Positions 1-10,442 of a stretch of 64,000 nt of DNA are shown piece after piece. The first letter of the stretch is position 1. Every line of letters starts with the position of its first letter. The stretch comes from Acanthosepion lycidas (Eukaryota; Mollusca; Cephalopoda; Sepiida; Sepiidae). A program made the translations under genes and the position numbers. The DNA is taken from assembly GCA_963932145.1 (NCBI GenBank), contig OZ010578.1, positions 22,230,827 through 22,294,826 of the forward strand, read 5' to 3'. A model generated the notes under the pieces. The model was not told where the DNA came from. It made no database searches and saw only the letters and a program-made list of their open reading frames with translations.

Positions 1-99
1 AATTTAACAATTATTGCAATATATACTTTGACTCACACAAACACCGGGCATACAATTAAAACATTAAAAAATGAAATGATTAATGGTATGAGGGAAGAA

Positions 100-391
100 A
101 AACATTCAAACCGCGCGAATTTTCACAGCACAAAGGGAAAAAAAGATTGGGGAGTGTGAGGGGAATATATGATACACACTAGAGTCTAATAACGTGAAGC
201 CCAAGGAGACAGTTTTTTTGCTTGCAAAGAGACGGATCCCTGGACCGAATATACAGAGACTCAAGTGCCCGCAAATGAAATGGAGAGTGCGAACTGGACA
301 GTACAGTAAACCAATTCGGACTGAAATCCTTCGCACAATCCCTGCAATTTATCAAATGTTCAGTGATCGCTGACCCGGAAATATTAACCAA
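100..391 (-). pseudogene. Penelope-like element, C-terminal GIY-YIG-side fragment
   Basis: A minus-strand reading frame of about 70 codons contains the run HLINCRDCA followed by WFTVLSSSHSPFHLRALES and LYIRSRDPSL. A closely matching run (ADWFTVFSRSHSLFHLK, then EALYIRSRK) lies at about 10.83-10.99 kb, downstream of a clear GIY-YIG motif. I therefore read this as the end of the endonuclease part of a Penelope-like retroelement (reverse transcriptase plus GIY-YIG nuclease). The RT part is absent and the frame ends in non-coding AT-rich DNA, so it is a dead fragment. The homology between the two fragments is seen directly; the family name is inferred. Confidence 0.6.
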
Positions 392-2101
392 CTGTTTGAA
401 CTTGTTACAAAGTTATTTGTTTGTAAATATATACCAAAAATAAGATTAATTATTTATTGATGCGACAGTCTATGTAACGAAGAAGAAAAGCCACCTACCG
501 AAAGGTTGAAATCAAACAAGAAATGTAAGGATATAATCTTAAATAATGCATGACAATGATAAGAATTAATGGCTGAAATGCAGAGAATGGTGGAAAGATC
601 CAAGAACATTCTGGGCAAAACATATTGATCAAGACAATAAAGGTAAATGAAATGTATTTGCCTTAAAAATAGATCGATGATAGTTCTTTTATCATAGAAC
701 TGAATTATAACAAGAGAAAACAATATTCATACAGTATGCTAGAAAGAATTTGATGATACTCTGAAAGCAGCAAGGGCTCTGTAAACAAAGATATTATCTC
801 AGCTTTTCACCAACCAGGCACATAACCCTAGGTTTCGTTTCTATTTGCGTCCGCGTCGGTAGGCACAAATCTGAGTAAAATCTGCCTTGGGCTCACGAAT
901 CGATCAAAAGTTGAAATCATTGTCATGACGAGAATTGAAAATATGAATCCTTCTTTGAATAATTTGGTCATTTATACAGGGATTCCCTTGCGCCGTCTTG
1001 TAGATTGATACATAGCATCTGGGGCAAATGACATGTCAGTCTACGGATAAGTCTCTAGTGAGAACTGAATATTCCTCTTTCCAATTCGACAAAATGAGGC
1101 GCGACTGGCTACTCGAACAGAGGGAACTACATTAACGGACAGACTGATTGGCTCCAAACTCCACTCAATCTTAACTGTGTTTATATAGGGCTATCAACTT
1201 AATTTCTTATATTTCGTACTTGGAATAAAATTCCCTAATCTGTTTCGTTCACTAAACAGCACCGCGCAAGCCAAACAATCCATCACACGTGTCTACAAAA
1301 ATCGCACTGCTATATCGTACCGTCAAGCAATTTTGGTAGTTTGAATAACAGATCAATTTGCAAAGGTGCAAAAGATAGTCTTGCGAAACGAACCCGACTT
1401 CGAGATCTGCCATTTCTATCATTTTTTCAAATATATAACTAATAATGACGACATTTTCTTTATGGGATACTTGCCTGCAAGATACACTCTAACTCGCTTT
1501 CTACAAGGAGGGAAAGCCATTTTCTGTAGTGTTACAAATAATTTATTAGTTAAGTGGGTGACCATTCTGAAAACACTATTTGGAATGTGTAGTGCTGGAC
1601 TGAAAAAAACACACAAAACAGTTAAGACTAAAATAAACATCTTGTATCATCGTCTGCTTTGTTGAAGTTTATCACAACTGGCCAAAGAAGATAACATGAC
1701 GTAACGTAATGATCAGAAAAAGGAAAGTAAATTTACGTGCTGATATAATGAAATACTGACTGTCTTCGTGTTTGCATATGAAAAGAAACTGAAAAATATG
1801 CATTGATTTAAATATAGTATACAAAAGGATGAGGCCCAAAATGTCCGGGATTAATGTTGATAACGATGAGCTGATACTTGCGAGGCTGGAAGTACAGGTC
1901 AAAAGCTAATGTCTAAAACACCAACGATGAGAATAACAGATCAAATAATTCATCAAATAAAATGTTTGACGTTTCACGTACGATACTCAATGTTTATAAA
2001 GTTCGGAAAACAAGAGAAAGACGATTTACGTATAAAAAAAAGATTTGTTTTCAAATGTTTACCAGATTAGAACGATTAAAATGAATCGAGCAAAAAATGT
2101 C
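392..2101. other. Stretch with no recognised feature
   Basis: The AT-rich DNA has only short open frames. A 99-codon plus-strand frame at 1366-1665 is the longest. It matches no family I know and overlaps a 73-codon frame on the other strand, so I do not call it a gene. Confidence 0.5.
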
Positions 2102-2144
<43 letters not shown>

Positions 2145-2162
2145 CGTGTGTGTGTGTGTATA
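2102..2162. repeat. (TA)n(TG)n microsatellite
   Basis: A run of TA dinucleotides passes directly into TG dinucleotides. The same compound arrangement recurs across the window. Confidence 0.95.
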
Positions 2163-3916
2163 CAATCTCGATGTTGTTTTAATATCCTAAGTCAGTAAGC
2201 ATTAGAAGAATTTTGATCAAATTATTTTGTCAGACAGACTGGTTTCGAAAGACTTCCCGTTCCTAACCAAACAATAAAAGCCTACCATCTCCTTGGCAAA
2301 TATAAACATGAAAATGTCGAGTCTTTCTCGTTTATTGACAAAATATATAAAGATATTTGAAATTATGATATGAATGTCATTATTTAATGAATCGTTCCGA
2401 CGATCGTCTTCATTTGCATTGCTTCATTTTTAAATTTTGGGATTGTCTATTTTGCCGACATCTTTCGAAGTAGATAGTATATACGGGTAAGCTAAGAATT
2501 ACTAACGTAGAAAGTGAACTCGGTTAGCAGAGTTCAAATTCCGACTAGGTGTTTTGTGTTCATACTTGTATAATATGCACCTCAAAAAGGCAGGAATCCA
2601 AAAATTCTAACCAATGTAGTGGTTTTATATGGTAGAATAGACTTGAATCTATGGGCCTTGAGTAGAGGCCAGTCTACGAGAAGGTGTGATTTTATTTTCA
2701 AATTATCGAGAAGGCAAGGGGTTAGCAATCAACATACTACCTAACCAGTCTTGGTAATTCTTTTATAATAAAGAAAAAAATACATGTGGGATGATGTGAT
2801 TACTACCGTCATCAAGGAATAGATATAGCTTTTTTTAAATAATGATTTACGTAATCTTATACTTCATATTTCCTCTTCCGTATGTTAAATATTGGAATCA
2901 TCTACGTAAAACAATATCAAAAAATTAATAAACAACCAACGAAGAGTGGAAATCGACCGGCCAAAGTGTAGAAATAAAAAAAAGAGTGAATAGATCTGTC
3001 CGGGGGTCTCACTGGACAAATTGTCTTTGAAGAAAAACTAGATGAACCCCAGTTAACGATTTGCCTTTCAAACGAACTTTAATCGTTTGCGCCTGTCGGA
3101 AATATGATAATTTTTTTATTCATTAAAACAAGTAATCGTATTGAATGATTTTTTTTTCTTTTTACAAAGAATGGAGAAGTCAAATAATTTTATCACCGAA
3201 ATGCATCTGCTAACATAATATCTACATGAAATCACGATTTCCATACGAAGAATTTGTAGTTTTATTTTGTAAACTTTATCTAGAAAATTCTCACGTTGTT
3301 TTATTCGCGCAGAAATTGTTAAACGATTCCTGTCTGATTTATCTAATAAATACGGAGACATGTTTATACTTTTGGGAGAAGACACAGTTTAAGGCTATAA
3401 TCGCGTTTTACTACATTAAGAACAATGGCCGATATGACGGATGACTACAGAGAGATTATATAGTAGATGCTTATTAAATCAGACTCAGATCATATAAGTG
3501 ATCAGTTCTGAAGTAAAAGAAATAAATTATTGCCTCTTCCGATTTTGAAATGTTTTTACTATTATTAACCAATGCAGAATTCAATGACATATAGCTTTGA
3601 TTAATTGGCTTTTGCTAAAGTAATCTACCGTAGAATACTGAAGTATTGGTGAGCTGAAAAATAGTGGAGCTACACATGATCATTATTTTTGTGTGAATCT
3701 CATTGGAAAAGCAAAGTCATTGATCTATGCCTTGGTTCAACGAGTTCCCTGATAGTTTCTTGTTTATGTCTCCGTGTTGTCCTACTAAGCTTTTTTCTAG
3801 CCTTTGTTAGTAAAGTCTTCGAAAGAGAAAGCATTCGAATCAGTATACACGCATCAGTTGATATGTCTACGTTTGAAATGTGAAATTTTCGCCATCTTAT
3901 CATGAATATCTGTTAT
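2163..3916. other. Stretch with no clear gene; possible decayed SINE
   Basis: Around 2530 a B-box-like GAGTTCAAATTCCGAC occurs and might be a very old tRNA-derived SINE, but no A box or body can be aligned with confidence. The rest is AT-rich DNA without recognisable coding. Confidence 0.35.
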
Positions 3917-4140
3917 GAAGGCGCAGTAGAGTAAGAAGGAACAGTCAAGTTATGGCTAACGAGCAGATTGAGTAATTCGGACAACAGTGTTCAAATTCCA
4001 CGACCTCGTTAAATTCACTTACGTGCAAGTACCCTTGGTACAGGTGTAAATCTATCTCTTTTGTCCTTAGCTATGCTTAAATAGTAGACTGGATCCGTTA
4101 TGGGAGAAGGACAACCCTGAATTCATGGATTAAATAGTCA
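3917..4140 (+). mobile_element. tRNA-derived SINE, diverged copy
   Basis: This aligns by eye to the complete SINE at 61851-62298. It has a GCGCAGTAGAGTAA head and a B-box-like GTTCAAATTCC. The body then reads CACTTACGTGCAAGTACCC, a TATGCTTAAATAGTAGACTGG segment and GGGAGAAGGACAACCCTGAA. Order and spacing match the other copies, but divergence is high and no target-site duplication is obvious. The RNA polymerase III origin is inferred from the tRNA-like head. Confidence 0.7.
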
Positions 4141-4559
4141 TCAACCCGCATCTGAGCAAGCGTGGTGAGTAGATCTACACCCTTAAAGTATTAGTCAGGG
4201 AAGGGTTCTTTCAAGGACTGAGAAGACCTTGGATCTGGCTTTTTTCTAATGAGTTTTCATCCCTAGTACATCTCGCTATTTTCTCATACGTTATTCCTAA
4301 CAATCTTCTCAGCTGTTGTGTCGATCATTAGATAGGCACTCTGTAAATTGTCGAGTCACGGGCAAAGATCGTGGTACAAATATTGCCAATATGATCATAT
4401 CTCATTCGGAATAGCTTTATTTCCTTTGTCCTGACGACCAGAACGTTACAGTTAGTGTGTGTTTCTGAAAATATCCTCCAAGGATTAAATTTTCATTATT
4501 AGAAGCGTGTAATATTTGCTTTATATTCCAATTTATGTGTACATCTTTTCCAGGGGCAA
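4141..4559. other. Stretch with no recognised feature
   Basis: This is AT-rich DNA between a SINE and a LINE fragment. I see no coding or structured signal. Confidence 0.5.
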
Positions 4560-4870
4560 TTTTGTTATCACTGAAAATCTCTTTGACATAAAAAAGATTG
4601 CATTAGATTCAGTGCCGTATCCCCTCAAAATGGAGATATGGCTCTCAACAACTTCCCATCTTCAATAACTTTAAGTATTTTCCTCTTGGTGTTATTTTTT
4701 TAATCCTTGTTCTGCCAACTATTTATACATGCTCGTTAGGTAGGTTATGTTCTGCTTCATTCTACCCCGCTTGTCTTCAATATACCCTGTGATTTTTAAT
4801 TTCTCCAAGCCTCTTTTCCTCAGTATGTTCCTTTTGAATTTCAATCCTTTTTTATGGGGGTAATATTTTG
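4560..4870 (-). pseudogene. LINE-A (non-LTR retrotransposon) ORF2 C-terminal fragment
   Basis: Reading the minus strand gives RGLEKLKITGYIEDKRGR, then ITYLTSMYKWLAEQGL with some stops. This is the C-terminal region that follows the reverse transcriptase in a LINE family present in at least eight places here (typical form: RGLENLMLTGHIEGKRSRG, then TYLTSLCKWM). It is 5' truncated and carries stops and frameshifts. The clade (RTE, CR1 or other) is not settled from this fragment. Better copies lie at 13670-14545 (minus) and 22750-23440 (plus). Confidence 0.75.
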
Positions 4871-5699
4871 ATTTTGTAATAGCTTGGAGTGGTGGATGAA
4901 ACTACCCCTCACGCAGAATATTTCTTTATCTCCTACAGTAAATCTCTTTCAAGTCATCCATAAACGGAGATATTTGAAGTACTTAGTATTTATTAATTCC
5001 ATATTATGATAAAAGTGTACAGCTTTCGAGAATATTTATTTTGCAAACCGTTAAGTAAAGCATTGCCTTAATCAATGCATTGATTATAAAAAAAAATGTA
5101 CCTGTATAGTACGCGATTCACGCTATGAAATACCAGATGGTCTGTAGAAAATCAATTGTCAGTAAGAGACTTTCTGAGAGAATGTAATCCGTGGCAACCT
5201 GAATATTCTCTGGACTAACAGATACCAAAGCAGATTTTATGCTCAGTTTCACACAAGTGCACCAGAAGAACCAGGTGAATCACAGAATTGACCTCATACA
5301 GGTCAGGTGCCGATTCAACCCGTAATGGTTGTCACTGTTATATGTAGACCGTTGGTCGACATCTTGACGCTTATAGTTTGAAGAAGTGAGACAGCCTGAT
5401 GACAGAAAGTTGTTTAAGTGTCTCGTTCAGAGACAGCCTCTAAAGTCGCACGCCTACTCACCAATATTAATTGACGAAATCCGATGTTGAATAACTATAA
5501 TTTAAAAAAAATTGTTTAGTTGGATGTACCGCTCTAGAAATCTGAGCATCCCCATTCTTCACTCTCAAGCTGAGGCACAGTTAAAAAGCGCTTACGTGGC
5601 CTTGTGGGCGATGAATATATTTAAAACTTACATCATTTTTCCCAGAGACGAATGGTCTAAAGCCTAGTGCATTATCCATGCTAAATTGTCAGATGAGCT
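4871..5699. other. Stretch with no recognised feature
   Basis: There are no convincing reading frames. A B-box-like GCCGATTCAACCCG near 5310 is too isolated to call a SINE. Confidence 0.45.
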
Positions 5700-6010
5700 A
5701 CATTCAATGTTCCAGCATTTCAGACCTTTACACTTAGGATCCACCATATCCCGTACACAGGATCGAACCATCACCTTCATCCAGTTCGTATTCTATTGGT
5801 AAGAAGAAGGTTGCACTCAGATACGCTACATACAATTTAATTCTCAGGAGAGAATGATTCCCTTATTAATATAATATTAACCTTTTTCATGTCTATAGTC
5901 AACCGTTATCTATCCTACCTATCCTGATAATCTGCATTTACTTCCACCTCTTACACCAAACTCAGTAACCCTTTATATTGAGTGGCTCTTGGGTAATGAT
6001 TTAGTCATAA
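5700..6010. repeat. Interspersed repeat shared with 52590-52930
   Basis: This segment runs from the TTAGGATCC region through TTCATGTCTATAGTCAACCG to TATTGAGTGGCTCTTGGG. The same order of blocks is found at 52590-52930, ending in CCTTGAGTGGCTCTTGA. The shared blocks are seen directly. Whether it is a SINE tail, LINE 3' UTR or PLE terminal repeat is not clear. At 52 kb it follows directly after a SINE. Confidence 0.65.
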
Positions 6011-6136
6011 AATAGGATGAGATGTTTAGTCGTGTCATTCCAACAAAATTACACTTGAATAGTTTTAATAGATGAAACGCCAGACTGGGATTCTTTACTC
6101 TTTATTTCGTCCTCCGGAGTAGATTGTTTTAATTCC

Positions 6137-6400
6137 ATGTACCATGATCATAATACCTCATCTCAGAGATACAGACAGATATTGAACAATCGATACGGAC
6201 CCGACATACCAAAAATATGGAGACACCTAGAAAAGTCTCACGTGAAGATGGCACGAATTTCAAATCATCTGACATTCCTAGATCGATGTAGACACCTAAG
6301 ACTTGTTCCTTCAGGCTTGGCACCAAGACTCCTCGCCAATTCAAGGTGGGCTTCTCTGTCCAATCTCGGAGAGTTGAGTTAAAGGGAAATAACTGAGACA
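6137..6400 (+). pseudogene. Penelope-like element ORF, N-terminal fragment
   Basis: An 81-codon frame contains SHVKMARISNHLTFLDRCR followed by LRLVPSGL. This resembles the start of Penelope-like polyproteins, where a helical segment with an HxxFLxxCRxxxxVPxGL pattern precedes the RT. Support comes from context: just upstream (6155-6185) is the TACCTCATCTCAGAGATACAGACA tail also seen at the ends of the PLE repeats at 7.2 kb and 61.1 kb. This suggests terminal repeat followed by ORF start. The RT core is missing. The family call is tentative. Confidence 0.45.
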
Positions 6401-6474
6401 TCCGGAAGAGGCATGGTACGTGGAACTAGAACAATCTACCCCCCCCCGTTGGACGAAATAAAGTGTTCGGTTCG

Positions 6475-7230
6475 AAATTCCAACGACCTGAAGAAGGCCG
6501 GAATGTACAGTGGCCGAAACGTTGTGAATATGGCAATGAAGATGTTGAGATGTTGAGTGTTTCCGCGTGCGTGTATTGAAATAAGGACAAACACATACGT
6601 AGGGAAAAATACTGGTATATTCGAAGAGGTATTTACAACAGAGAGATTAGTAGTCAAAAGAACGCAGGTTAGTCAGTAACAATCAGAAAGAGTATAAAGT
6701 CCAAGTGTATCTTCCGGTAGAGAGACGGAAGTGTGATGGTCACCTGATCCTCTCCCAGAACTCTATAGAATTGTCCTATTAGTAGTAGAGAGATCAGTCC
6801 ATTCTATTAGATTGGTGCAAAAATAATGACGTAATAATGTCGTTTTTTGACCTATTTTTAACGTCAAAAAACGACATTATTACGTCATTATTTTTGCACC
6901 AACCTAATAATGAGAAGGTGGCCGCGCCCCAACAGAAGATGAAGATATGGCAATGAAGATGAGGATAACGGTTCGAATAATGTAATTATGTAAGACACAT
7001 CTTCTTAGAATCATAAACGTTTAGTATTTCATGAGTATCTCATTGAGGATAGAGCACTTGGAGGATGTGACAAGCACAAGATAGATCGGAGGCAAATCAC
7101 CTAAAGAAGTCCTGAGTGTACAACGGCTGAAACGTTGTGAATATGGTAATGAAGATTAGGATAACAGTCCGGATAATGTAAATAATGTAAGTAATCATAA
7201 TACCTCATTTCAGAGATATAGAGGCATGTG
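6475..7230 (+). repeat. Penelope-like terminal-repeat tails (two to three partial copies, MITE inserted)
   Basis: Repeated blocks occur in this order: CCTGAAGAAGGCC, then GGCCGAAACGTTGTGAATATG, then AAGATGAGGATAACGGT-like, then AATGTAAATAATGTAA, then CTCATTTCAGAGATATAGA. Copies begin near 6490 and 7105, with a partial one at 6945. The same blocks appear twice at 60.85-61.13 kb and once inverted at 15.91-15.98 kb. Each copy can form a short hairpin through the ACAACG/CGTTGT arms. I assign them to a PLE by association and recall, not by proof. Confidence 0.6.
6807..6907. mobile_element. MADE1-like mini-mariner MITE, 101 bp
   Basis: This is an almost perfect palindrome. The arms begin TTAGATTGGTGCAAAAATAAT and end with the reverse complement in CCAACCTAA. 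The ends resemble mariner terminal inverted repeats, notably those of human MADE1/Hsmar1. A TA dinucleotide flanks each end (6805-6806, 6908-6909), as expected for Tc1/mariner insertion. There is no coding capacity, so it would depend on a transposase in trans. Confidence 0.92.
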
Positions 7231-7620
7231 TTCGTTTTCTATCCGTTTTCCTTAAAACTTCATTATTTACATGTTCAGTCTATGAAGATCCCTCATCATT
7301 TTTGTCAAGAAGCAATTTGCTATTGCTTCAAGTTTTGTCTTCATCTCCTGAGAGGTAATTCAGCATTCACTAGAGGACCGATATTACGTAACAGTCCCGT
7401 GCTCTTTTCTCTGTTTCTGTTCAAAGTTATCCGTTTCTTAATACTTTGCTTAGCTTTAGGAAAGGATATTCCGTTATTTCATTGTGTCTTTGAATTTCCT
7501 TGCTACATTTTCAGTTTTCTATTAAAAGAAAACATTCCAGTTATGGAGATTTTCATGCGAAGTGGATTTTCGAGAGACCGATTCGTAATTCGCCTCATGT
7601 CCTCTTCCTTTTGCTGACAA
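7228..7620 (-). pseudogene. LINE-A ORF2 fragment (post-RT region)
   Basis: Minus-strand frames give, with frameshifts, a NGKCSKEIQRHNEI-like run, then RNG and ERARDCYVISVL, then TEHVNNEVL. These match in order the LINE-A sequence with the pattern ENGKCDTEIRRR, KKRVLNCYVISVL, SWTEHV. The 129-codon plus-strand frame here is a shadow of this degraded coding. No intact ORF remains. Confidence 0.65.
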
Positions 7621-8123
7621 CTATTGATCCTGCCTTCTAAAAAAAAAGGGAATGCTTATATGAATGATATTTTAGAAACAACAGGTACTGGAAAAAGCAT
7701 GTAAAATTATTGCTATAAATAATGTGACGCCATAGTATTCAAGCTTAAATTTGCATACAGGTTCAAATCCAACGACCGTCAAATTTAGCATCCTATTTCC
7801 TTCTTGATATTTGATGCCGTAAAAGAGAAGTTATTTTGGCTGTGGAAACAATAATTGTTCTTGAGAAGTTGAATAAAAATTTGGCTTACAAAATATCCCA
7901 AAAACATTTCGAGAGGGGGAAAAAAACAGAATTTTTAAACCTGTCCTTATACATTTCGGCTTTGGTTATAGAATTTGTATCAATCAATGTGTATGATCGA
8001 TTAAAATACACATTAGCTGTTCGATCAGATCAGAAATAGATTTTCGGATATTTTAGCCTCAGCTTCAGCTGATTCCTGGAAAGATATAGACAACTATACG
8101 CATTTTCTTACACTTACACTTAC

Positions 8124-8124
<1 letters not shown>
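7621..8124. other. Stretch with no recognised feature
   Basis: There is a short A/T-rich unique sequence and an isolated B-box-like GGTTCAAATCCAACG at about 7761. There is not enough to call a SINE. Confidence 0.4.
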
Positions 8125-8184
<60 letters not shown>

Positions 8185-8207
8185 GATATATATATATATA
8201 TATATAT
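8125..8207. repeat. (CA)n(TA)n microsatellite
   Basis: About 40 bp of CA repeats pass into interrupted TA repeats. This array is the boundary of the interspersed repeat at 8207-8320. Confidence 0.95.
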
Positions 8208-8320
8208 AAAGAAGAGGTTATAGTAGTTACAACGATAGAAAAGTGTGTATATTATAAAGAAGAGAGAAGCCGCAAACGGTTTTGGTTGTAATGTGGATTT
8301 TGAAAAAAAATATTGTTTTA
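8207..8320 (-). repeat. Interspersed repeat shared with 28251-28360
   Basis: About 110 bp (AAGAGGTTATAGTAGTT, then GAAAAGTGTGTATATTA, then AAGAGAGAAGCCGCAAACG, then AATGTGGATTTT) is repeated with roughly 85-90% identity at 28251-28360. In both places it starts directly at a (TA)n array, so the microsatellite seems to be part of the mobile unit. The minus strand is chosen because a hammerhead-like motif lies immediately upstream in that sense. Confidence 0.85.
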
Positions 8321-8331
8321 TTTTCGATAAT

Positions 8332-8374
8332 TTTGCTACACATGTTTCCGATCTCGAGACCGTCATCAGGCAAA
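8332..8374 (-). ncRNA. Hammerhead-like self-cleaving ribozyme candidate (type I arrangement)
   Basis: Read on the minus strand, all hammerhead parts are present in order. Stem I 5' strand is UUUGC (8374-8370). The core is CUGAUGA (8369-8363). Stem II is CGGUCUCGAGAUCG (8362-8349), closing by Watson-Crick and one G-U pair. The core GAAA is at 8348-8345. A short stem III ACA/UGU follows, then U-A at the expected cleavage position (8338-8337). The stem I 3' strand is GCAAA (8336-8332), pairing perfectly with the 5' strand. The very short stem III is typical of Penelope-like ribozymes. One departure is a C-G pair at 10.1-11.1, where G-C is normal, which could weaken activity. Confidence 0.6.
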
Positions 8375-8654
8375 GGGTGGAGATTTCCACATATTATTAA
8401 AAATAATTCATTTTTTTCTTTATGTTTTTCGATGTTAAATATTCTCGATATGAGACATTTTCTTATTTGTGTTAGTGATCCAAACGTCTTTATTGAACTG
8501 GCAGGGAAAATTTATGCGTGAATGGTCAAAAAAACAATTAAGATTGGTTCGAGAAATGATAGAGTAGTTATCGGCATGCTTTTCTTTTAATGACCCCTGT
8601 GTGTTCTTAGATCGATTTCCATCTTCCTGAGCTTTTGTCATCATGCGTGTATAT

Positions 8655-8963
8655 GTGTGTATATCCCCTCTCCATACATACACACTGTCTCCCTACGAGG
8701 AATCAGTGAACACATATGAACACCCACCCACACACACATACACACATACATACACAAACATATACACATACACATATTGTCCCATTACAAAGAATCACTA
8801 CATATGCACACATACACACATACGTACATACACATACTTGCCAAGTAACATGGTATCAGTACACATACACATACATGCACACATATATATGTACACACAT
8901 ACACACATTTCCTAAGTTTGGAGTTTGTGTGCGTGCCTGTGAATAGTTCTCCTGCTTTTGTCA

Positions 8964-9013
<50 letters not shown>

Positions 9014-9015
9014 AC
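8655..9015. repeat. CA/CATA-rich low-complexity tract and (TA)n(TG)n array
   Basis: Long stretches of ACACATACACA-type repeats run to about 8910, followed by TA and TG arrays at 8965-9015. All open frames here are repeat-encoded (poly HTY or CVCV) and not genes. Confidence 0.9.
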
Positions 9016-9129
9016 ACATTCGTACCCCACTAACACCCGCAGGTGAGTGTGCATGCATGAACGTGAGTGGTTTGATTACTGTATTTGGTAACTATGTGTG
9101 CATTTTGTGTGCTTTTCCGTGTGAGGTTA

Positions 9130-9942
9130 TGATCTATTTAGTTCTCGTTTAAATTTGATTATGAAGTATTTTTTCTTGTATCTGTAGGTAAGGTAGGTTT
9201 GATATATTGGCATAATTTTAAATTTTCCCTGATTACATTTGAAGATGTGTTGTGATACAAAAAGTTTTCTGTTGTCTGGTAATTTTATGTTGCTTTTGTG
9301 TAGAGAGGCCATATTGTTCAGTTGTTTACTGATACCTATATATGACTTCTTGCATTTGAGTATATAAATCACATTGTTGCAGTTTAAGTTTTTATTTATT
9401 ATGAATGTCGTTCTGGGGTTTTCAAATGTGTAGGAGTTTCCTTCTATAATGATGTTACAAACCCCACATCTTTTCTTGCATTTTGTGACTCCCTGTATTG
9501 TGTGTTGGTTAAATTTGGATGAGGTTAATATGTGTTTTAGGTTTTTAGATTGCCGTTTGCTTTTAATTATTTTGGTTGTTTTCAGTATATTTTTCAGTGT
9601 AATATTCTTGCTAAGTAGGTCTAGATTTTTGTAATTTCTGTGAATAATTCTGGATTGTTTTTGTTGTATGTTGAGACATATGCTAGAATTTGTTCGACGT
9701 TACGTTTCTTTTTATTTCTAAGTTGGTCTAGAGGATTTTTTTGCGAGTTAAAAACCTTTGTTTATTAGTGTTGTGGGGTAGCCTCGTCTTTTTATAGTTT
9801 TATGTAGTTCTTCTAAGCGGGTTTTTCGGAGGTGTTTATCAGTTACTATAGTACAAACCATACGTGCTAGAGAATAGGGGATGGATTTTAGGCAGCTTTT
9901 TGAGTGATGGCTCTTGAAATGAAGATATTGTTGGGTGTCTGT
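9130..9942 (-). pseudogene. Penelope-like element: RT C-terminal region plus GIY-YIG domain, degraded
   Basis: From high to low coordinate, the minus strand first gives TDTQQYLHFKS, then IPYSLARMVCTIVTDKHL, RRGYPTTLINKGF, LAYVSTYNKNNPELF and later VIYILKCKK-SYIG followed by LHKSNIKLP. The first blocks match the thumb and linker region of Penelope-like RTs. The last block matches a GIY-YIG endonuclease start (IYIL, then SYIG). Stops and frameshifts separate the blocks, and the catalytic RT core is missing because the upstream side is joined at about 9942 to a transposase fragment. Together these identify a dead PLE 3' half with good confidence. Confidence 0.78.
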
Positions 9943-10200
9943 AAGTTTGTTCATTTTGTTCAACAACCGTTTTGAAGGCATGAGACGGTTTTCCTGTGTC
10001 TTCGACGATACGAATTGACCTTCCCTCATTACATATGACTAATATTGAATGGCCTGCTGTACTACGGTTCTGATAGTCCACTCTGATACCTGGAGTTCTT
10101 TTGCCGATGGACCTCATTGATATTCCGGGGTTCTCATCGATGATGTTTTGAACATTCCGCATAAATTCTGGTGTTCTCACGTTATCAGAGCGCTTTTAAC
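9943..10200 (-). pseudogene. Tc1/mariner-like transposase, N-terminal DNA-binding fragment
   Basis: The minus strand reads KRSDNVRTPEFMRNVQNIID, then ENPGISMRSIGKRTPG. After a one-base frameshift it continues VSEWTIRTVVQQAIQY, a stop, then SYVMREGQF and KTQENRLMPSKRLLNKM. This is the second helix-turn-helix and linker of a Tc1/mariner-type transposase (pattern: RTPEF, then SMRxIAKxLxVSExTIRR, then KSYVLRxGQ and RLLNKL). No DDE catalytic region follows; the frame instead runs directly into PLE sequence. A C-terminal part of a similar transposase lies at 59195-59760. Confidence 0.78.
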
Positions 10201-10442
10201 GCTTTTTTTCTTTTTGCTAAATGGGAAACATTGCCATCACATCCATCGAGCTAGATCCAACCGAACCTTATGAACAAATGATCTGGCAACATATAAAAAG
10301 TTACTGATTTTTAAATTACTATGTTTTGCAGCTAAAGTAACAATGACTGCACGTATTTTCATTTCCTGGGTTAACATCCTCCTCTGACTGGGTTATCTGA
10401 AATAAAAGAAATAATATTATAAATGATGTGAATGTGTAGTGA

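Noticed and set aside
1366..1665. 99-codon plus-strand frame as a gene
   Set aside because: No known motif, an overlapping 73-codon frame on the other strand, and low-complexity flanks; probably chance.
8643..9152. Several overlapping 64-90-codon frames rich in H, T, Y, I, C, V
   Set aside because: They are translations of CA/TA/TG arrays, open on both strands because such repeats contain few stops.
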